DNA from: JASFYU01 sp045046905
Lineage (GTDB): Bacteria; Bacteroidota; Bacteroidia; Flavobacteriales; Flavobacteriaceae
Assembly: GCA_045046905.1 (NCBI GenBank)
Contig: JASFYU010000099.1
Coordinates: 1 to 19,687, forward strand
DNA length: 19,687 nucleotides
Reading direction: 5' to 3'
Of the stretch, positions 15,728-19,687 are shown one piece after another. The notes under the pieces were generated by a model, which worked only from the letters and a program-made list of their open reading frames with translations, did not search any database and was not told where the DNA came from. Position numbers and translations under genes: made by a program. The stretch's first letter is position 1. Every line of letters starts with the position of its first letter.

Positions 15728-16420
15728 ATGATACTATTTCAAGACCTTACCAATAAGGTCGACGCAGGGGAGGTTATATCGGAAGAGAAGACGCTTTCGG
15801 TAATGGATTTAATCCTCGATGGGGGTACGGGTAGTATTATAATTATCTCTGTGTTGTTTGTGCTACTCTTTGTGGCCTTGTATATCTATTTTGAGCGTAT
15901 TTTTGCCATTAAGGCCGCATCAAAAATAGATAAGAACTTTATGAACCAAATTCGTGATTACGTAACCAATGGTAAGTTAGAGGCGGCCAAACTATTATGT
16001 GCCCAAACTGACTCACCCGTTGCAAGGCTGACCGAAAAAGGGGTGTCAAGAATTGGTAAACCTTTAGATGACATCAATACAGCCATTGAAAATGCAGGTA
16101 CTTTGGAGGTTTATAAATTGGAAAGAAATGTAAGCGTTTTGGCTACGGTCGCCGGTGCTGCTCCCATGATAGGTTTCTTGGGAACCGTAATTGGTATGAT
16201 TTTGGCGTTTCAAGAAATGGCAAGTAGTGGCGGACAGGCAAATATGGGTGCTTTGGCCTCGGGAATATATACGGCAATGACCACCACGGTGGCAGGGCTA
16301 ATAGTGGGTATTATTGCCTATATTGGGTATAACCACTTAGTAAATAGAACCGATAAGGTGATACATAAAATGGAAGCCAATGCCGTTGAGTTTCTAGATC
16401 TTTTGAACGAACCCCTATAA
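15728..16420 (+). CDS. exbB: MotA/TolQ/ExbB-type proton channel protein
   Basis: The 230-residue inner-membrane protein has three predicted membrane segments: about 36-56, 136-158 and 176-198. It has the family core VAGAAPMIGFLGTVIGMI and the third-helix segment GIYTAMTTTVAGLIVGI. ExbB/TolQ proteins form the pentameric channel that uses the proton gradient, together with ExbD, to power a TonB- or TolA-type protein spanning the periplasm. It is 10 bp upstream of the ExbD gene and 51 bp after nhaD. ExbB (TonB system) and TolQ (Tol-Pal) cannot be fully separated by sequence alone. The TonB-like C-terminus of the third partner favours ExbB. Confidence 0.88.
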   Translation: MILFQDLTNKVDAGEVISEEKTLSVMDLILDGGTGSIIIISVLFVLLFVALYIYFERIFAIKAASKIDKNFMNQIRDYVTNGKLEAAKLLCAQTDSPVARLTEKGVSRIGKPLDDINTAIENAGTLEVYKLERNVSVLATVAGAAPMIGFLGTVIGMILAFQEMASSGGQANMGALASGIYTAMTTTVAGLIVGIIAYIGYNHLVNRTDKVIHKMEANAVEFLDLLNEPL

Positions 16421-16430
16421 GAACCGAGGT

Positions 16431-16820
16431 ATGAAATTGAAGGGAAGAAGAAATAAAGTAAGTCCAGATTTTAGTATGTCCTCGATGTCGGATATTGTTT
16501 TTTTGTTGTTGATTTTCTTTTTATTGACATCAAATTCACCCAATGCATTGGATTTATTATTGCCTAAGGCTAAAGGAAAATCTACCAACACTCAGAATGT
16601 ATCTGTAAGTATCGATAAGAATCTGCAGTATTTTGTGAACAACGAGAGAATTAACGGAGAATACATAGAAATTGAATTAAAAAAGGCATTGGAAGGCCAA
16701 GAAAAACCTACAATTATCCTAAGGGCTGAAGAGAGCGTTGCTATTAAAGAAGCGGTCTATGTCATGAATATTGCCAACAAAAATAATTATAAGGTCATTT
16801 TGGCGGTGCGACCCAATTAA
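16431..16820 (+). CDS. exbD: ExbD/TolR-type biopolymer transport protein
   Basis: The 129-residue protein has one membrane helix at about 17-33 after a short basic cytoplasmic N-terminus (MKLKGRRNKV). Asp21 in SMSSMSDIVFLLLIFF corresponds to the essential proton-carrying Asp of ExbD/TolR. The remaining part, about 40-129, is the periplasmic domain, ending in a typical beta-strand segment NYKVILAVRPN. It would sit in the pore of the ExbB pentamer. The gene starts 10 bp after exbB and is followed by 139 bp before the TonB-like gene, an unusually large gap for this set. Confidence 0.9.
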   Translation: MKLKGRRNKVSPDFSMSSMSDIVFLLLIFFLLTSNSPNALDLLLPKAKGKSTNTQNVSVSIDKNLQYFVNNERINGEYIEIELKKALEGQEKPTIILRAEESVAIKEAVYVMNIANKNNYKVILAVRPN

Positions 16821-16912
16821 TCTAGGTCGAATCTTTGCCTATTACCTTCTTTTATTTGCCAAGTTTGAGGGCAGACAGATTTCTCCAAAAAAGAATGGAC
16901 CCTCTAACGCGG

Positions 16913-16929
16913 CTATGCTCCGAGTATAG
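16913..16929 (+). promoter_or_regulatory. Near-perfect dyad between exbD and the TonB-like gene
   Basis: CTATGCTC and GAGTATAG flank a central C, with one G-T pair as the only imperfection. As RNA it would form a 7-bp stem with a 3-base loop, followed after 7 bases by seven T. It could be a weak attenuator lowering the TonB-like protein relative to ExbBD, or a protein-binding site. Evidence is limited to the symmetry and its place in the 139-bp gap. Confidence 0.3.
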
Positions 16930-16959
16930 ACCCACATTTTTTTAACTTAAATCGGCATC

Positions 16960-17862
16960 ATGTCCTTTTTAGATACGAGACACAAGAAAAAATCATTTAC
17001 ACTTACGACAGCCTTGTTAAGCATGCTATTGCTATTGCTTTTTTACATAGGCCTTAGCTATTTGGATCCCCCTGAAGAAAGTGGCATCTCGGTCAATTTT
17101 GGCACCACTGATTTTGGTGTGGGCAAAGTACAGCCCAAGGAGAAGGTACAGTCGAAAGCCTTGGATACTCCTCCTGTAGAACCCGTAGAACAGGAAGAGA
17201 TTGAAGAGGAAACGGTGCGAGAAGAACTCGCTGAAGAGGTAGTAGCCAAGGAAGAACCCGCTGAAAAGATTTTGACTCAAGAAAACGAGGAATCTATCAG
17301 AATAAAGCAGCAACAAGAGGCAAAGCGAAAAGCTGATGAAGCCGTAAAAAAAGCTAAAGCAGAAACTGACCGAATTGCCACTGAAAAGCGAAAGGCAGAG
17401 GCGAAAAAAAGACAGGAACAAGAAGCGAAAAAAAAGAAGCTCGATGAACTCATGGGTGGATTGAACAAATCTGATGGTACGGCAACTGGCAGTGAAGGCG
17501 ACGATAAGAGGGCTGGCGATAAAGGTCAAGCTGACGGGGATCCTTATGCCACAAGTTATTACGGTAGTCCTGGTTCAGGAAGTGGTATAGGCGGTTTTGG
17601 CCTTAACGGAAGGTCTTTGGTAAGCAAAGGTCAGGTTAAGCAAGAGTGTAATGAGGCCGGTAGGGTAGTTGTAAAAATTATTGTTGATAGAAATGGTAAT
17701 GTGGTGAGTGCGATTCCTGGTGTAAAGGGTACAACCAATAATAGTGCTTGTTTATTGGACCCAGCAAAAAAGACCGCACTGAAGCATAGGTGGAACTTGG
17801 ATTCTAATGCGCCTAGTCAACAAGTAGGTTTTGTCGTGGTCAATTTTAAGCTAGGAGAGTGA
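16960..17862 (+). CDS. TonB-like energy transducer (TolA-like architecture)
   Basis: The 300-residue protein has a short basic N-terminus, a single membrane anchor (about 14-34, LTTALLSMLLLLLFYIGL) and a Pro/Glu-rich spacer (about 60-105). A highly charged Lys/Ala/Glu/Arg helical segment (about 108-165), probably a coiled coil, is followed by a Gly/Ser-rich linker (about 170-225). It ends in a compact C-terminal domain containing RVVVKIIVDRNGNV and closing VGFVVVNFKL, as in TonB C-terminal domains. It should span the periplasm and pass ExbB/ExbD energy to outer-membrane transporters. The long charged helix resembles TolA, so a Tol-Pal-like role cannot be excluded. Cys230 and Cys264 in the C-terminal domain could form a disulfide. 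Its TGA overlaps the folC GTG. Confidence 0.82.
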   Translation: MSFLDTRHKKKSFTLTTALLSMLLLLLFYIGLSYLDPPEESGISVNFGTTDFGVGKVQPKEKVQSKALDTPPVEPVEQEEIEEETVREELAEEVVAKEEPAEKILTQENEESIRIKQQQEAKRKADEAVKKAKAETDRIATEKRKAEAKKRQEQEAKKKKLDELMGGLNKSDGTATGSEGDDKRAGDKGQADGDPYATSYYGSPGSGSGIGGFGLNGRSLVSKGQVKQECNEAGRVVVKIIVDRNGNVVSAIPGVKGTTNNSACLLDPAKKTALKHRWNLDSNAPSQQVGFVVVNFKLGE

Positions 17863-19070
17863 CCTATACCGAAACATTGGCATGGATGTTCGCCCAACTT
17901 CCTATGTATCAACAAATGGGTAAAATTGCCTTTAACGGAAAGCTCGATAATATCAAGGCTTTTACGGATAGTTTAGATAATCCTGAGAAAAAATTTAAGA
18001 GCATTCATGTTGCAGGAACCAATGGCAAGGGGTCTTGTAGCCATATGTTGGCCTCTATTCTTCAAGAAGCAGGTTATAAGGTGGGGCTCTATACTTCGCC
18101 GCACTTAAAAGATTTTCGTGAACGGATTAGAATCAATGGCAAACCCTTAGATAAAAAATTTGTTATCGATTTTATCGAACAAAATAAGCCCTTTCTTGAA
18201 GGGCACGGGCTTTCATTTTTTGAAATGAGCGTGGGTATGGCCTTTGATTATTTCGCAAGAGAAAAGGTTGATATAGCCATTGTTGAGGTAGGCCTTGGCG
18301 GTCGACTTGATTCTACCAATATAATTACGCCCAAAGTATCGCTGATAACCAATATCGGGATGGATCATTTGGAAATTCTGGGGGATAATCTAAAAAAAAT
18401 TGCTTTGGAGAAAGCGGGTATTATCAAAGAAAATGTGCCAGTAGTAATTAGTGAATACCAGGAAGAGACAGCTAATACGTTTAGTGCTATTGCCAAAAAA
18501 AAAGGTTGTAAAATCATATTTGCCGATAAAATAGTTCAAAAGGAATATAAAACATCGCTCCTAGGAAATTATCAATCTAGAAATGTAAAGGGGGTAATAG
18601 CCGTTTTAGGAGTGTTGAACGGGTTTAACACAACTGAGGAACATTTGAGAGCCGGATTAAGAAATGTGGTAAAGAATACGGGTTTGATGGGAAGGTGGCA
18701 GGTTTTACAGCAAAAACCTATGCTTGTCTGTGATACCGCCCATAATCTTGAGGGGCTTTCTTTGGTGCTAGAGCAGATTCATAAAGAAAAGTTTGAGGCC
18801 CTACATATTGTTTTGGGTTTTGTAAAAGCCAAAAATTTAGGTGCGATACTTTCGCTTTTTCCAAAAGCTGCGTATTACTATTTCTGTAGGCCAAGGATAC
18901 CAAGGGGCTTGGATCAATCTATTTTAGAGGTAAAGGCAAATGAATACGGTTTGAGAGGAAAATCATATTCGTCAGTCAGTGAGGCTATTACCGCCGCAAA
19001 AAGTACTGCTGCGAAGGCAGATTTTATTTATGTAGGCGGAAGTAATTTTGTTGTGGCCGAAGTGGTGTAA
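17859..19070 (+). CDS. folC: Bifunctional folylpolyglutamate synthase/dihydrofolate synthase
   Basis: The 403-residue cytoplasmic Mur-ligase-like enzyme adds glutamate to dihydropteroate and to folates using ATP. The ATP-binding P-loop is VAGTNGKGSCS (Gly53 to Ser61), followed by SPHLKDFRERI. VEVGLGGRLDSTN carries the family signature, NIGMDH (His170) and EKAGIIK (Lys185, the usual carbamylated-lysine region) complete the centre, and CDTAHNLEG opens the C-terminal glutamate-ligase domain. Translation starts at GTG 17859, which overlaps the TGA of the TonB-like gene by 4 bp (GTGA) with AGGAG just upstream, an unusually clear ribosome-binding site for this group. The N-terminus from that GTG (MTYTETLAWMFAQLPMYQ) matches the family. 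Glutamate as co-substrate links it loosely to the neighbouring glutamate enzymes, but the cluster is probably positional. Confidence 0.95.
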   Translation: MTYTETLAWMFAQLPMYQQMGKIAFNGKLDNIKAFTDSLDNPEKKFKSIHVAGTNGKGSCSHMLASILQEAGYKVGLYTSPHLKDFRERIRINGKPLDKKFVIDFIEQNKPFLEGHGLSFFEMSVGMAFDYFAREKVDIAIVEVGLGGRLDSTNIITPKVSLITNIGMDHLEILGDNLKKIALEKAGIIKENVPVVISEYQEETANTFSAIAKKKGCKIIFADKIVQKEYKTSLLGNYQSRNVKGVIAVLGVLNGFNTTEEHLRAGLRNVVKNTGLMGRWQVLQQKPMLVCDTAHNLEGLSLVLEQIHKEKFEALHIVLGFVKAKNLGAILSLFPKAAYYYFCRPRIPRGLDQSILEVKANEYGLRGKSYSSVSEAITAAKSTAAKADFIYVGGSNFVVAEVV

Positions 19071-19087
19071 TTTTTCTTATTTTTTCT

Positions 19088-19117
19088 TTTGGAGTAACTA
19101 AAACTATTCTATATTTG
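19088..19117 (+). promoter_or_regulatory. Promoter of tRNA-Val
   Basis: TTTG at 19088-19091 and TATATTTG at 19110-19117 match the Bacteroidota -33 and -7 elements, with an 18-bp spacer (1 bp shorter than usual). The tRNA starts 11 bp after the -7 element. This is the best-formed promoter in the window. Confidence 0.7.
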
Positions 19118-19128
19118 CACTCCTTTTA

Positions 19129-19203
19129 GGGCGATTAGCTCAGCTGGTTCAGAGCACCTGCCTTACAAGCAGGGGGTCACTGGTTCGAACCCAGTATCGC
19201 CCA
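19129..19203 (+). tRNA. tRNA-Val (anticodon TAC)
   Basis: The 75-base sequence folds as a complete cloverleaf. The acceptor stem GGGCGAT pairs with ATCGCCC, the D stem is GCTC/GAGC, and the anticodon stem CCTGC/GCAGG has the loop CTTACAA giving anticodon TAC. The T stem ACTGG/CCAGT has the loop TTCGAAC, and the discriminator base is A. TAC reads GUA and, when modified, other Val codons. The 3' CCA is not encoded. Confidence 0.97.
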
Positions 19204-19218
19204 CATAGGTAAACAAAG

Positions 19219-19244
19219 GCCTTCGAGAAATCGGAGGCTTTTTT
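19219..19244 (+). terminator. Rho-independent terminator after tRNA-Val
   Basis: GCCTTCGA (19219-19226) and TCGGAGGC (19231-19238) form an 8-bp stem with one T-G pair around a GAAA tetraloop, followed directly by six T. It ends the tRNA transcript and any read-through from folC. Confidence 0.9.
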
Positions 19245-19273
19245 ATTTTCAATCCGTACAACATGTGAACAAC

Positions 19274-19299
19274 AACCTGAGTTCGACCTAAGGATTTAA
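19274..19299 (+). repeat. Probable IS terminus (IS-end-like sequence, copy 2)
   Basis: The sequence AACCTGAGTTCGACCTA followed by AGGATTTAA is shared almost exactly with 5216-5240. It lies about 90 bp beyond the transposase stop, where the outer end of an IS4-family element is expected, so CTGAGTTCGACC may begin the terminal inverted repeat. The other end is outside the window and cannot be compared. Confidence 0.5.
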
Positions 19300-19687
19300 A
19301 TGAATAAAGCCAATGCTGTCCTAAATAAATTCAGGGCACATAAAATCTAGCCATTTTACTGGCTTGACGGCCTAAATATATTGATTTTCAAAAAAGAACC
19401 CCTTGTATAGATAAGTTTGGTGGTGGTTGTTCTTTAACAAATGGATTGTCAAGCCATTTATGTAGCTCTACTTTCACAAAGAGATTTAATCTTATAAATG
19501 CTACTAAATTTGATAAATACCAAGGATGTTTGGCCTGAGCTTTTAATGCTTTTAAGATTAGAATGGTTATAAGTGCCGTCCAAATTTGTATCATCACTGC
19601 ATTGCGGGTTGTTCCAATGAAAGATTTAATGTGTAGTTGTTGTTTGATATCTCTAAAGAAGATTTCAACCTCCCATCTAGCTTTGTA
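19276..19687 (-). mobile_element. IS4-family insertion sequence, 3' part, cut by the window edge
   Basis: The element includes the transposase C-terminus and about 110 bp of non-coding end. The left boundary at about 19276 is inferred from the repeated end-like sequence; the right part is not in the window. It lies about 30 bp beyond the tRNA-Val terminator and appears not to disrupt a gene in the visible part. Confidence 0.65.
19388..19687 (-). CDS. IS4-family transposase, C-terminal fragment (continues past the window)
   Basis: The frame is open from the stop at 19388 to the window edge, giving the last 99 residues of a transposase. The first visible residues are YKARWEVEIFFRDIK, which fit the IS4-family signature Y(2)R(3)E(6)K: Tyr1, Arg4, Glu8 (the last acid of the DDE triad) and Lys15 of the fragment. 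Next come HIKSFIGTTRNAV and a hydrophobic helical tail, QIWTALITILILKAL, common in Bacteroidota members of the family. The true start lies on the unseen side; the internal GTG at 19597 is not a start. Nothing in this part suggests decay: no frameshift or stop interrupts it. Confidence 0.88.
   Translation of the reverse strand, partial: YKARWEVEIFFRDIKQQLHIKSFIGTTRNAVMIQIWTALITILILKALKAQAKHPWYLSNLVAFIRLNLFVKVELHKWLDNPFVKEQPPPNLSIQGVLF

Noticed and set aside
16823..16831. TAGGTCGAA, the reverse complement of part of the IS-end-like sequence, as a third copy
   Set aside because: Only nine bases match and the flanks differ, so chance is a sufficient explanation.
17032..17529. A 165-residue open frame on the minus strand, rich in Phe, Leu and Ser
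   Set aside because: It is the complement of the Lys/Glu-rich part of the TonB-like gene; the composition is explained by that gene and there is no family match.
1..19687. CRISPR arrays, phage genes, toxin-antitoxin or defence modules
   Set aside because: No regularly spaced direct repeats and no proteins of those kinds were seen; nearly all coding space is assigned to metabolic, transport or tRNA functions.

Overview
The window looks like the chromosome of a marine member of the Flavobacteriaceae (Bacteroidota). Four things point there. Gene starts mostly lack Shine-Dalgarno sequences. Several intergenic regions carry the Bacteroidota -7 promoter word TAnnTTTG. The cluster Glu/Leu/Phe/Val dehydrogenase, NhaD, ExbB, ExbD, TonB-like protein, FolC is one I associate with this group. 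Protein sequences match flavobacterial homologues by recall. The genus cannot be fixed from sequence alone; L-fucose catabolism would suit an algal-polysaccharide degrader.

Region 1 (14-4920, minus strand) is a tight five-gene operon for oxidative, non-phosphorylating L-fucose catabolism. In transcription order it encodes a 2-keto-3-deoxy-L-fuconate dehydrogenase-type SDR, a 2,4-diketo-3-deoxy-L-fuconate hydrolase (FAH family), an L-fucose dehydrogenase-type SDR, a FucP-like L-fucose:H+ symporter, and an FMN-dependent L-lactate dehydrogenase/oxidase-type enzyme. Fuconolactonase and fuconate dehydratase are not in the window and probably lie beyond the left edge. The last gene would oxidise the L-lactate released by the hydrolase. 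The L-fucose dehydrogenase candidate has Asn where the SDR catalytic Lys normally sits.

Region 2 (4921-5380) is non-coding. It holds two adjacent perfect dyads around a candidate fucose-operon promoter, a 25-bp sequence shared with the IS end at the right edge, and the gltBD terminator.

Region 3 (5381-12848, minus strand) carries gltB and gltD (NADPH glutamate synthase) and, upstream of them, an acyl-CoA dehydrogenase. The 313-bp gap before gltB contains a long interrupted inverted repeat.

Region 4 (about 13090-19244, plus strand) carries an amino-acid (glutamate-type) dehydrogenase, the Na+/H+ antiporter NhaD, an ExbB/ExbD/TonB-like energy-transduction set, FolC overlapping the TonB-like gene by 4 bp, and tRNA-Val(TAC) with its own promoter and a strong terminator. 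Glutamate synthesis and glutamate-type dehydrogenation are therefore encoded on opposite strands on either side of the acyl-CoA dehydrogenase.

Region 5 (about 19274-19687) is the end of an IS4-family insertion sequence running off the right edge. Its transposase shows the Y(2)R(3)E(6)K signature.

I found no CRISPR array, phage genes, toxin-antitoxin pair or obvious defence system. Most of the window is recognisable metabolism. The points worth a second look are the altered SDR active site, the intergenic dyads and the duplicated IS-end-like sequence.
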